A stretch of DNA of 64,000 nt from Aurantimonas manganoxydans SI85-9A1 (GTDB lineage Bacteria > Pseudomonadota > Alphaproteobacteria > Rhizobiales > Rhizobiaceae), in the NCBI RefSeq assembly GCF_000153465.1, contig NZ_CH672387.1, positions 647,180 through 711,179 of the forward strand, given 5' to 3'. Below are positions 32,387 to 40,941 of this stretch, piece after piece (the stretch's first letter is position 1; each line of letters starts with the position of its first letter). The translations under genes were made by a program, and so were the position numbers. Below the pieces are notes generated by a model. It had not been told where the DNA came from and did not search any database. It worked only from the letters and a program-made list of their open reading frames with translations.

Positions 32387-33142
32387 CTACCTCGCCGTTC
32401 CGGTGACGAATTCCTGGACCTTGGGGTCGGCGAGAACGCGCTCGGGCGTGTCGTCGGCGATGATGTCGCCGGAATAGAAGGCGAGCACCCGGTCGGCGTA
32501 GCGGGTGACGACCTCCATGTCGTGCTCAACGAAGATCACCGCCGCCTTCTCGCCGGCGAGCGCTGCCATCACCCGGTCCATCAGCGGGAACTTCTCCTCC
32601 GAGGAGACGCCGGAGGTCGGCTCGTCGAGAAGCAGCACCCGCGGCTGGCTGACCAGCGCCATGGCGATGTCGATCAGCTTGCGCACGCCGCCGGGCAGTT
32701 GCTCGACCGGCTGGTCGGCATAGTCGGTGAGGCCGAAGCGGGCGAGCATCTCCAGCGCGCGATCGACGTTCTGCCGGTCATGGACCGGGCGGAAGAAGGA
32801 CGCCTTCTGCCTCGACGCGATGGTGCCGGCGACGATCAGATTGTCGACCGGGGTCATGGATTCGCACAATTGCGGGATCTGGAAGGAGCGGCAGACGCCC
32901 ATCCGGCTGATCCGCCGCGGCGAGAAGCCGACGACGTTGTCGCCGTAGAGCAGGATCTGGCCGGAATCCGGCTTCATGTAGCCGGTGACCATGTTGACGA
33001 AGGTGGTCTTGCCGGCGCCGTTCGAGCCGATCAGCGACAGGCGGGCGGCGGCCGGAACCTGCACGTCGAGGTTGTCGGCGGCGATGACGGCGCCGAAGGC
33101 CTTTTTCAGCCCCTTCACGTGGAGGACGATCTCTTCGCTCAT
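32387..33142 (-). CDS. Branched-chain-type ABC transporter ATPase (LivG-like)
   Basis: A 251-residue ATPase with Walker A GSNGAGKTTFVNMVTGYMKPDSG, signature LPGGVRKLIDIAMAL, Walker B VLLLDEPTSGV and a C-terminal VEHDMEVVTRYADRVLAFYSGDIIADDTPE, a LivG hallmark. Its signature motif reads LPGGV instead of the common LSGGQ, as in several HAAT-family ATPases. Its ATG overlaps the stop of the livM-like gene. It forms the ATPase pair with the LivF-like protein. Confidence 0.9.
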   Translation of the reverse strand: MSEEIVLHVKGLKKAFGAVIAADNLDVQVPAAARLSLIGSNGAGKTTFVNMVTGYMKPDSGQILLYGDNVVGFSPRRISRMGVCRSFQIPQLCESMTPVDNLIVAGTIASRQKASFFRPVHDRQNVDRALEMLARFGLTDYADQPVEQLPGGVRKLIDIAMALVSQPRVLLLDEPTSGVSSEEKFPLMDRVMAALAGEKAAVIFVEHDMEVVTRYADRVLAFYSGDIIADDTPERVLADPKVQEFVTGTAR

Positions 33143-34140
33143 CGGGCGGCCTCGCCTTCGAGGGACGACACGGGCTTTGCGTTGCCGGGGGTCTGCGTCT
33201 CGGCGCGCTTGACCGGGCGGGCCCAGAGCGAGCCGAAACCCTTCGGCAGGAACAGGATCACCAGGAGCAGGAAGATGCCGAGGGCCATCTGCCAGCTGTC
33301 GGGGAAATACTGGTTGGCGAAGGAGCGCACGAGTTCGGTCAGGAGCGCGGCGCCGAAGACGGCGATGACGCTCATATAGCCGCCGAGGATGGCGATGAAG
33401 ACGACCTCGCCAGACGTCGTCCAGTAGCTGAAGAACGGGTCGATATGGCCGAGCGCCAGGCCGTTCAGCGTGCCGCCGAGGCCGGCCAGCGTGCCGGCGA
33501 TGATGAAGTTGCGCTGGGTGACGGAAAACACCGAGGCGCCGAGATACTCGACCCGCAATTCGTTCTCGCGGGCGGCCAGTGCGACGAGGCCGGGACCGCT
33601 GTCGAAATACATCCGGCAGAGCGCCGCGGACAACGCGGCCACGCCGACGGCCACGCCGTAGAGCGCGAAGTCGGACGCCGCCTGCGCCGGGGCGAAGCCG
33701 AGGAAGGTCGGCTCGGGTACGTTGAAGCCGTCGGAGCCGCCGATGGCGGTGGACTTGGCGAGGACGCCGTAGAGTACCATCGACAGGGCCATGGTCAGCA
33801 TGGCGAAGAAGATGCCGCGATAGCGCGCCACGAGCGGCGAGATGATCGCCGCGACGAGGCCGCCGGCCAGCCCGCCGACGGCGAGAAGCACGAAGACGTC
33901 CTCGATCCCGACATGCAGGGCGACGAGGCCGGCGACATAGGCGCCGACGCAGTAGAACATGCCCTGGCCGAAGGAGACGAGCCCGCCGCGCATCAGGGTG
34001 ACGATACCCAGCGCCACCAGCCCGAAGGCGGCGACCTTGGTCAGGGTGAAGAGGAGCCAGAGCGGCAGGACGGCGCCCAGGGCGATGAGGGCTACCGCGG
34101 CCACGAACGCGACGGCCAGGATACGGGTCGTGGTTGTCAT
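33139..34140 (-). CDS. Branched-chain-type ABC transporter permease (LivM-like)
   Basis: A 333-residue membrane protein with eight or more helices. The family element GLVSFGQGMFYCVGAYVAGL and ARENELRVEYLGASVFSVTQRNFIIAGTLAGLGGTLNGL, the LivM core, are clear. I chose the ATG at 34140 because it overlaps the livH-like stop by four bases and the hydrophobic N-terminus begins there. The long open frame further upstream is antisense or shifted coding of the livH gene. Confidence 0.92.
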   Translation of the reverse strand: MTTTTRILAVAFVAAVALIALGAVLPLWLLFTLTKVAAFGLVALGIVTLMRGGLVSFGQGMFYCVGAYVAGLVALHVGIEDVFVLLAVGGLAGGLVAAIISPLVARYRGIFFAMLTMALSMVLYGVLAKSTAIGGSDGFNVPEPTFLGFAPAQAASDFALYGVAVGVAALSAALCRMYFDSGPGLVALAARENELRVEYLGASVFSVTQRNFIIAGTLAGLGGTLNGLALGHIDPFFSYWTTSGEVVFIAILGGYMSVIAVFGAALLTELVRSFANQYFPDSWQMALGIFLLLVILFLPKGFGSLWARPVKRAETQTPGNAKPVSSLEGEAAR

Positions 34141-35033
34141 ATCTTGCGTGCCTGAACCGGAGTGAAGAGGCCTTCGGGCCGGAAGATCAGCACGATGACC
34201 ATCACCAGATAGATGATGAAGATCTCCGCTTCCGGCGCCTCGTAGACGGCGAAGGATCGGGCCAGCCCGACGATCAGGGCGCCGATGGCCGCGCCGGGAA
34301 TGGAGCCGAGGCCGCCGATGATGACGACGGCGAAGCTGACGACGATGACGCTGACGCTGATGCCCGGCTGCACCGAAATGAGCGGGCTGGTGAAGGCGCC
34401 GCCGAGGGCCGCGAGGAACACGCCGAGGCCGAAGGCCAGAAGGTAGATGCGGGCAATGTTCACCCCCATCGCGGCGCTGACCTCGGGCTCGTTGATCACC
34501 GCGACGGTGACCTTGCCGATGCGGGTGCGGTGCAGGCCGAGCCAGACGCCGAGGCCGCAGACGATGGCGAGGCCGATCAGGGCGAGGTCGTAGCCGACAT
34601 AGAACAGGCTGCCGACCTCGACATTGCCGAGGAGGTTGCGCGGCTCGAAGACGTAATAGGGGTCGACGCCGAAGACCATCTTGGTGGCGTCCTCGAGGAT
34701 GAGGAAGACGGCGTAGGTGACAAGGAGGATCAGCACTTCGTCGCGGCCGTAGAACAGGCGCAGCAGGCCGCGCTCGATGAGCGGCGCGATGACGATGGCG
34801 ACCGCCAGGGCGGCGATGAACATGGCGATCAGGCTGAAGGCGGGCGGCAGGCCCCAGCTGGCGAAGAAGGGCACCGCAACGGCGGCACTGTAGGCACCGA
34901 GCGCGTAGAGCCCGCCATGGGCGAAGTTCAGGATGCGCAGGACGCCGAAGACCAAAGTCAGGCCGAGCGCGACGATGAACAGCCACGAGGCGTAGATCAG
35001 GCCGTCGAGAATGATGGTGAGGACGATGTCCAT
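34137..35033 (-). CDS. Branched-chain-type ABC transporter permease (LivH-like)
   Basis: A 298-residue permease with about eight helices. Conserved parts are FGVLRILNFAHGGLYALGAYSAA and VIGGLGSIPGAAIGALIVGLARSF, the LivH signature. It lies 80 bases downstream of the binding-protein gene and overlaps the livM-like gene by four bases. It forms the heterodimeric channel with LivM. Confidence 0.93.
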   Translation of the reverse strand: MDIVLTIILDGLIYASWLFIVALGLTLVFGVLRILNFAHGGLYALGAYSAAVAVPFFASWGLPPAFSLIAMFIAALAVAIVIAPLIERGLLRLFYGRDEVLILLVTYAVFLILEDATKMVFGVDPYYVFEPRNLLGNVEVGSLFYVGYDLALIGLAIVCGLGVWLGLHRTRIGKVTVAVINEPEVSAAMGVNIARIYLLAFGLGVFLAALGGAFTSPLISVQPGISVSVIVVSFAVVIIGGLGSIPGAAIGALIVGLARSFAVYEAPEAEIFIIYLVMVIVLIFRPEGLFTPVQARKI

Positions 35034-35113
35034 CCGGATGTACCCGCTGCTTTACGACGCTGGTATGCGAACCGGGGCGCGTGGCCCCGGTCCGGCGATG
35101 GTGAGCGCGAGGG

Positions 35114-36427
35114 TCAGTCGCACTTGGCTCCCTCGAAGCCGCCATTGATCCAGTCGAGACCCTTGGCGTCTTCCGGTGCGTTCACGCACCGGGCGGGAAA
35201 GCGGATGACGTCGCCGAGGATGATGTCACCGGCGTCGTTCTTGACGGTGCGGCCGAAGCCAATCTGCTGGATCGCCTGATGACCGTTGCCGTTGGTCATC
35301 TCGATCAGGCCGCCGGGGCTCTCCCAGCTCAGGCCTTTCATGGCGGCGGCCAGCTCGTCGCTGTTCGGCTTCTTGCCGCCATTCTCGGCCATCGCCTTTT
35401 CGACGGCGGTCTTCAGGCCGAGGATCGCCTGCGCCATGCGGTAGGGTGCCTGGACCGGGAAGACATCGTATTTGGTCTCGTAGATGTCCTTCCACCACGT
35501 ATCGAGCTCGCTCTCGGGGGCCATGTAGCCATAGGCGCCGCGGGCACCGATGATCACGCCTTCGGGCATGGTGTTGCCGAGCGGCGGCAGCACGTGGTCG
35601 GAGGCCGACAGCACGGCCTGGCTGCGCTGGAACAGGCCGCGCGGCAGCGCCTGCAGGATCAGCGCCTGAAGGTCGCCGCCCCACAGCGAGGAGTGCACCA
35701 CATCGGCGCGCTTCTGCATCAGGGCCGAGATCTCGGTGCCGTACTGGCCGGCGCCGAAGGCCGGGAACAGCTCGGCGGTGACCGTCGCGTCCGGATAGAC
35801 CTGGCTCATCGCCGCCTTGAAGTCGGCCCAGCTGTCCTGTCCGAAGGCGTAGTCCTGGTTGATGCCGGAATAGGTCGAGACCTCTTCGCCGAGCGCCTTC
35901 AGGTAAAGGGCGAGGCCGACATTATCCATCGTCGCATTGGCGGCGGTGCGGAAGACGTAATCGTAGTCGTTCTCCTCGAAGATGCGGGGGGTGCCGCAGT
36001 CGTAGAGGATGGTGAACTGCTTGAGCTCGTCGGCGACCGGCGCGACGGCGAGACAGTCGCCCGAGCCGACATAGCCGACCACGGCGTCGACCTTCTCTCG
36101 CTGGACGAGATTGCGGTACTCCTGGACCTGGGTGGTGGCGCCGCCGGCCTCGTCGAGCACCACGGCCTCGATGGTCATGCCGCCGAAGCCCTTGGTGGCG
36201 TAGGGCGCCGGAGCCTCGCCGGCATTCAGCTTTTCGATCAGCACCTGGCCGCCGTTCCAGGCAGGCACGCCGAAGCTCTGCGCGGCCTGGCCGGACAGGA
36301 AGGTCACGACGCCGATCTTGAACGTCTCCTCCTGCGCCGTGGACGGGGCCGCCCATCCGACGACGATGGCGGCGGACATGACGCCGGCGAGAAGCCGGGC
36401 CGTCCTGGATTTCGGGGTCTTCGACAT
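35114..36427 (-). CDS. Branched-chain-type ABC transporter binding protein
   Basis: A 437-residue periplasmic protein of the LivK/Peripla_BP_6 family. It has a signal peptide ending near STAQE and starts TFKIGVVTFLSGQAAQSFGVPAWNGG. The ATG at 36427 follows GGGAGGAAA. The ligand pocket cannot be read from sequence. It shares the operon with LivHMGF and an acyl-CoA synthetase, so an organic acid is a likelier ligand than an amino acid. The FadR-type regulator gene lies 58 bases upstream on the same strand. Confidence 0.9.
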   Translation of the reverse strand: MSKTPKSRTARLLAGVMSAAIVVGWAAPSTAQEETFKIGVVTFLSGQAAQSFGVPAWNGGQVLIEKLNAGEAPAPYATKGFGGMTIEAVVLDEAGGATTQVQEYRNLVQREKVDAVVGYVGSGDCLAVAPVADELKQFTILYDCGTPRIFEENDYDYVFRTAANATMDNVGLALYLKALGEEVSTYSGINQDYAFGQDSWADFKAAMSQVYPDATVTAELFPAFGAGQYGTEISALMQKRADVVHSSLWGGDLQALILQALPRGLFQRSQAVLSASDHVLPPLGNTMPEGVIIGARGAYGYMAPESELDTWWKDIYETKYDVFPVQAPYRMAQAILGLKTAVEKAMAENGGKKPNSDELAAAMKGLSWESPGGLIEMTNGNGHQAIQQIGFGRTVKNDAGDIILGDVIRFPARCVNAPEDAKGLDWINGGFEGAKCD

Positions 36428-36485
36428 GAACACTTTCCTCCCTTTGCTGCTTGCTTGTGCGTGGGGCCGGGCCGCAATGGTCCGG

Positions 36486-37319
36486 CTATCGTCCCTGTGT
36501 GCCGTCCGCCGCGCTCTCCTCACCGACCGTTGCGCCGGGATCGAGCCCGGCCACCAGCCATCCGCGTCGGAAGTCCTCGATATGCCGGCGCATCCACAGG
36601 ACGGCGTCGGCGACGTTGCCGGCCTTCAGGGCGTCGAGGATCGCCGCATGGGCGGTCACCAGTCGGTGACCGGCACCGGGCAGCTTCGGCAGCATCCGCT
36701 CATTGGCCGGAAACAGCAGCATGGCCGCCGGCTCGCGGGCGAGCTGCCAGGCGATGTTGCCGGTCGCCTCGGCGACGAGGGCATGAAACTCGATGTCCCA
36801 GGCGGTGAGGATTTCGCCCGCCTCGACCGCGGCCCGGGTCGCCTGCAGATTGGCTTCCAGCGCGGCGATCTGATCGGGGCCGATCGCGCGGGCCGCTTCT
36901 CCTGCGGCGGCCGGCTCGATGGCGTGCAGCAGCGCCCACAATTCGTCGAAGGTGACCCGCTGCAGAAGAAGCGCGCGGCTGGCACGGGTGCTCAGGTCGC
37001 CGGCCCGGGGCGCGGCGGCATAGAGCCGGCGCCCGTCACCGCGTTCGGCCAGGCCGCTCTGCTCCAGAAGCCGCAGGCCTTCTCGCGTTGTCGAGCGATG
37101 TACGCCGAACTGGGCGGACAATTCGCTCTCGGTCGGCAGGCGGTCGCCGAGGCGCAGACGGCCTTCCAGAATGGCTCGCTCGATGCTCTCGAAGACCAGC
37201 CGATAGGTCGGCGTGCTCCCGACGGCCGAGAACCGGGTGTCCGTCTGCTGCGATCCGTCCGGCTCTCCCAGGCCGGACGGTCCGGTTGCGACGGATCGAT
37301 GCGACGCGGGCGTCGTCAA
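36486..37319 (-). CDS. FadR-subfamily GntR regulator
   Basis: A 277-residue regulator with an N-terminal winged helix (YRLVFESIERAILEGRLRLGDRLPTESELSAQFGVHRSTTREGLRLLEQSGL, residues 38-90) and a C-terminal FCD effector domain with the helical HALVAEATGN and RLVTAHAAILDAL elements that hold metal-binding histidines. FadR-type proteins usually respond to organic acids. It heads the operon that carries the Liv importer and CoA ligase and probably controls it. A palindrome about 60 bases upstream is a candidate operator. Confidence 0.9.
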   Translation of the reverse strand: MTTPASHRSVATGPSGLGEPDGSQQTDTRFSAVGSTPTYRLVFESIERAILEGRLRLGDRLPTESELSAQFGVHRSTTREGLRLLEQSGLAERGDGRRLYAAAPRAGDLSTRASRALLLQRVTFDELWALLHAIEPAAAGEAARAIGPDQIAALEANLQATRAAVEAGEILTAWDIEFHALVAEATGNIAWQLAREPAAMLLFPANERMLPKLPGAGHRLVTAHAAILDALKAGNVADAVLWMRRHIEDFRRGWLVAGLDPGATVGEESAADGTQGR

Positions 37320-37628
37320 TCCAGTCTTCCTCCCTGTGGGCCTTTGGGCCCGACGACGGTTTCCTCATCCGCCTTGTTTGTCGGACAATCCGTCTTTGCC
37401 ACAGGTCGGTCAAGTAACCATCAGGCATAAATCCGCACTGCACTGCACTTGCTGCGTTGCAAATTTACGTTCGCAAGGAGTGGTGTTCCCCTGATCAAAG
37501 AGGAGGCGCGGTTTCTGCTGCAATGCACTTGCGGCGGCGCACGCATGGCGCGATTTATGTTGTGACGGACAGGGGACGTCGCGACGACAGGGAGAGGGTG
37601 AGGGGAAGAATGGGCCCTGCGGGCCGTG
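37320..37628. promoter_or_regulatory. Intergenic region upstream of the FadR-type regulator
   Basis: About 310 bases between the regulator start and the sensor-kinase stop. It contains the palindrome TTGTCGGACAA (37378-37388), a repeated TGCACTGCACTTGCTGCGTTG-like patch and a purine-rich GGGAGAGGGTGAGGGG run near 37590. It probably holds the promoter of the regulator-transporter operon. No gene was found. Confidence 0.5.
37378..37388. promoter_or_regulatory. Palindrome TTGTCGGACAA, candidate GntR/FadR-type operator
   Basis: TTGT and ACAA are perfect inverted halves around CGG. FadR-subfamily regulators typically bind short palindromes of this size with a two- or three-base centre. It lies 59 bases upstream of the regulator start, suggesting autoregulation. 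Confidence 0.5.
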
Positions 37629-39401
37629 TCAGCCGTGGATCCGCATCGCCGGAAAGCGCAGCCGGACGGTGAGGCCGCGCGCGCCGAACTCGCGACCGAT
37701 CCGGCCGCCGAGCTCGCGCTCGATATTCATGTTGATCAGGCGTGTCCCGAAACCCTTGCGGGCCGGTTCGAAGGCGGTGAAATCCTTCGCCCCCTGCTCG
37801 ATCCAGTCGATGGCGACCTCGTCGCCCTCGCGCCACCACTCGACGCGCAATGAGCCGTCGCCATCGGCAACCGAGCCGTATTTGAGGGCGTTGGTCGCCA
37901 GTTCGTGGAAGGTCAGGCCCAGCGACTGGGCTGCCGTCGCATCGACCTCGATGGTCGGGCCGGCGAGGGCGCAGTTGCGCATGTCCTCGCCGAAGACCTG
38001 GCCGAGTTCGGCGGCCAGAAGATCGCCGATGCGGGCGAGCTTGCGGTCGGATTCGGTGAGGAGTTCCTGCGAGGTCGTCATCGCTGCGAGCCGGGCGCTG
38101 AACGAGGCCATGAAGGCGTCGAGATCGGCCGAGTAGCGCGCGGTCTGTCGGGCGATCGCCAGGATCCGCGTGATCGAGTTCTTGATGCGATGGTTCATCT
38201 CGCGCAGCAGGAGATCCTTCTGATCGAGGCTGCGCGCGTTGGAATCAGCGAGGGCGGCGACGGCTTCGGCGCGCCGTGTCTGCGACAGGACGAGCAGTGC
38301 CATCAGCACCGACAATGCCACGCCGACAAGCGCGAGCAGCAGGGCCGGCAGGTCCGAGGCCGTGCGGGGAAACGCCGTGCCGGGCGCAAGTTCGATGACC
38401 CAGCGGCGGCCGGCAAAATCGACCTCGCGGACCGTGGCGAAATCGGTCGCGAGGCTGGAGCTGCGCGCCTGACCATAGGCGACGAGCAGCCGATCCGGCG
38501 CGACCTCGGTGTCGTAGACCTTGGCATGGACCGGCAGGTCGCGACCGGCGGCCAGAGCGGCCGAGACCAGATCGCCCGCCCGGAACGGCGCATAGACGAA
38601 GCCGCCGGTGCGGCGGATGGCGTCGCCTTCGTCGGTGCCGTCCTCAGCCTCGCGCAGCGGCAGGTAGACGAGGAAGCCCGTCTGCCGGTTCTCGTCGATC
38701 TCCTGGACCAGCTGCACGGGCGCGGTGGCGGACGGCCGGGACGTGCGGGCGGCGCGGCGCATCGCGTCCCGGCGCGTTGCGTCGGAGAACATGTCGAAGC
38801 CGATCGCCGCGAAGTTGCGGCGGTCCTGTGGCTCCAGCAGCAGGATCGGCGTGCGGACCGTCTGGTCGGTCTCCGTCGGCCAGACGCCGCGGTCGAGGCC
38901 ATAGCTCGCCGCGATGGTGCTGGCAGTCTCGCCGGTCTGGGCGACTGCGATGGCGTCGGCAAAGCCGATGCCCTGGATGCCGTCGTAGCGGCCGTCGAGA
39001 TCGAGTTCTCCGATGAAGGCGGCGAAGCTGTCGCGGTCCCGCCCGGCATTGGCGACGCCCATATAGGCGCGGGTGGATTCCAGGAGCGAGACGTGCAGGT
39101 CGAGGCGGCTCTCGATACGGCCGACCGCATCGTCGGCGAAGCTCTCGAAGCGCAGCCGGTCGCTCTCCGTGCTCGACCGCCAGACGAGGGCCGCAAGCGC
39201 GAGCGCGAAAGCGCAGGAGACGACCAGAATGGCCGCCGGAACGAGATGCTTGCGCAAGAGGCGAGACCCGGATCGGAGCAGATCGGCTTCCCTATAGTGC
39301 AGCTCTCGCGGCGGGAAGTGTGATCCGGCCCCTTTTCGGCCGAAAAACGTTCTTCTTAAGGCTGAAAGCGGCGGTTGCCGGTTAGGCGCGGCTTTTCCCA
39401 T
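37629..39401 (-). CDS. CHASE-domain sensor histidine kinase, HWE type
   Basis: A membrane histidine kinase with a periplasmic CHASE sensor flanked by two membrane helices (VPAAILVVSCAFALALAALVW near the N-terminus and LPALLLALVGVALSVLMALLV later). The kinase core has the phosphoacceptor motif LLLREMNHRIKNSITRI and the HWE-type N-box GLTFHELATNALKYGS. CHASE domains sense small molecules. HWE kinases often act with single-domain or PhyR-type regulators in alphaproteobacteria, but no response regulator adjoins this gene. The start is uncertain: ATGs at 39464 and 39401 and a TTG at 39257 are all possible and none has a good Shine-Dalgarno. Confidence 0.88.
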   Translation of the reverse strand: MGKAAPNRQPPLSALRRTFFGRKGAGSHFPPRELHYREADLLRSGSRLLRKHLVPAAILVVSCAFALALAALVWRSSTESDRLRFESFADDAVGRIESRLDLHVSLLESTRAYMGVANAGRDRDSFAAFIGELDLDGRYDGIQGIGFADAIAVAQTGETASTIAASYGLDRGVWPTETDQTVRTPILLLEPQDRRNFAAIGFDMFSDATRRDAMRRAARTSRPSATAPVQLVQEIDENRQTGFLVYLPLREAEDGTDEGDAIRRTGGFVYAPFRAGDLVSAALAAGRDLPVHAKVYDTEVAPDRLLVAYGQARSSSLATDFATVREVDFAGRRWVIELAPGTAFPRTASDLPALLLALVGVALSVLMALLVLSQTRRAEAVAALADSNARSLDQKDLLLREMNHRIKNSITRILAIARQTARYSADLDAFMASFSARLAAMTTSQELLTESDRKLARIGDLLAAELGQVFGEDMRNCALAGPTIEVDATAAQSLGLTFHELATNALKYGSVADGDGSLRVEWWREGDEVAIDWIEQGAKDFTAFEPARKGFGTRLINMNIERELGGRIGREFGARGLTVRLRFPAMRIHG

Positions 39402-39556
39402 GCCGGCCCGGCACACGGGGAGGCGATATCGCCGGTTGCGGAGGCATGGCCGACGCCTTGGCATGGGGCTGCCAACCGGTCAGAAGGAAGCCGGGCGGGG
39501 GGACGGGAACCGAACGGATCCCGCGTCCATGATCATAGCAAGAGGGAGGAGCCGCA

Positions 39557-39880
39557 ATGCTCTACGACGTTCGCACCTACAGCTGCCGGCCGGGCACCAT
39601 CAAGAAGCATCTGGCGCTTTACGAGGCGCATGGCTACGGGCCGCAGAGCCGGCATCTGGGCGAGCCGCTGGCCTACATGGTCACCGAGACCGGCCCGGTG
39701 AACTCCTACACCCATATCTGGTGCTACGACGACGCGGCCGACCGCGAGGCCCGGCGCGCCGCGCTGCAGGCCGATCCGGACTGGCAGTCCTATCTCGGCA
39801 AGAGCGCCGAGGCCGGCTATCTGGTGAGCCAGGAGAACAAGCTGATGACGCCGGTGGCCTTCGCGCCCGCCAAGCGCTGA
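39557..39880 (+). CDS. NIPSNAP family protein
   Basis: A 107-residue protein with the ferredoxin-like NIPSNAP pattern: LYDVRTYSCRPGTIKKHLALYEAHG at the start and a Trp-rich middle (THIWCYDDAADREARRAAL, DPDWQSYL). The start is supported by AGGGAGGAG upstream. NIPSNAP proteins in bacteria are small dimeric domains of mostly unknown role, often near catabolic genes. It is convergent with the AEC transporter gene. Confidence 0.85.
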   Translation: MLYDVRTYSCRPGTIKKHLALYEAHGYGPQSRHLGEPLAYMVTETGPVNSYTHIWCYDDAADREARRAALQADPDWQSYLGKSAEAGYLVSQENKLMTPVAFAPAKR

Positions 39881-39900
39881 GCCTGTCCCGTTGCCGGCCC

Positions 39901-40833
39901 TTACGCCGTGAGGAAGAGGGCCAGCAGCGGGATCGTCACAAGCGACAGGATGGTCGAGGCCAGCATCATGGTCGAGGTCCGGTCGATCGCCGTCCGGTAG
40001 GCGGCGGCCATCATCACGGCGTTGATGCCCGGCGGCAGGCCGGCGGCGACGACCAGCGGCGCCAGCACCTCGCGCGTCATGCCGAGGGCGGACCCGACGC
40101 CGAAGACGACCAGCGGCAGGAGAACCATCTTGCCGGCCACCCCGACGGCGCTCGTCGCGACATTGCCGCGGATCTCCTGACCGTGGAGACCGGCGCCGAT
40201 GATGATCAGCGCGATCGCCGGCATCGCCGCCTTGAGCATTCCCGTGAAAGCCTGCAGCCAGCCGGGAACCGGCAGGCCCGTGCCGCTGACCACGAGCCCG
40301 ACGACGATCGACAGGAGGATCGGGTTGGCGAGCTGGTTGCCGAGGGCGCCGAGAAGCGAGCGCCGCGGTCCGTCGGCGCGTCTGGTGCCTTCCATCAGCA
40401 TCACTGTCGGGGTGATCAGAGCCGCCGCATGGATGGTGATCAGCGCGGTCAGGACGACCAGCCCGCGGTCGCCGAACAGGATGCCGATCACCGGAATGCC
40501 GACGATGGCCAGGTTCGAATAGACTGCGCCGAAAGCCAGGACGATGCGTTCGGCGCGCCCGGTTTCGGGCCGCAGCATCAGCACCGCGTAGATGACCAGG
40601 GCGGTGACGGCGATGCTGCCGAAATAGACGCCCCAGACTTCCAGGTTCAGCACCTCGCCGACATGGATGGAGGACACCGTCAGGAACATCGTTCCCGGGA
40701 TCAGCACCCAGAAGGCGAGCTTGGTCAGCCCGTCGAGACCGCCTGGCGTCAGGATGCCCCGGCGCACGAGCAGGTAGCCGACGGCAATCAGAAGGAAGAT
40801 CGGGGCGAGCCGGTCGACGAGCGACAGGAGCAT
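39901..40833 (-). CDS. AEC family transporter
   Basis: A 310-residue membrane protein with about ten helices, of the auxin-efflux-carrier family that in bacteria exports or imports dicarboxylates and related acids (MdcF-like). Family features include PIFLLIAVGYLLVRRG at the start and a broken helix in the middle (LASWLPRAP is in the other frame; the true frame has GNQLANPILLSIVVGLVVS). It lies downstream of tctA on the same strand, so it may be co-transcribed with the organic-acid transporter cluster. Confidence 0.86.
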   Translation of the reverse strand: MLLSLVDRLAPIFLLIAVGYLLVRRGILTPGGLDGLTKLAFWVLIPGTMFLTVSSIHVGEVLNLEVWGVYFGSIAVTALVIYAVLMLRPETGRAERIVLAFGAVYSNLAIVGIPVIGILFGDRGLVVLTALITIHAAALITPTVMLMEGTRRADGPRRSLLGALGNQLANPILLSIVVGLVVSGTGLPVPGWLQAFTGMLKAAMPAIALIIIGAGLHGQEIRGNVATSAVGVAGKMVLLPLVVFGVGSALGMTREVLAPLVVAAGLPPGINAVMMAAAYRTAIDRTSTMMLASTILSLVTIPLLALFLTA

Positions 40834-40941
40834 CGGGTCACCGTGTCTGGCCGGGTATCCGGACCGCGGGGCGAACGACCGACGCCGCAGACCCGTGGTC
40901 CGCGGCGTTGGTGGTTGCGATGATCAAAATGGCGAGGTGGG

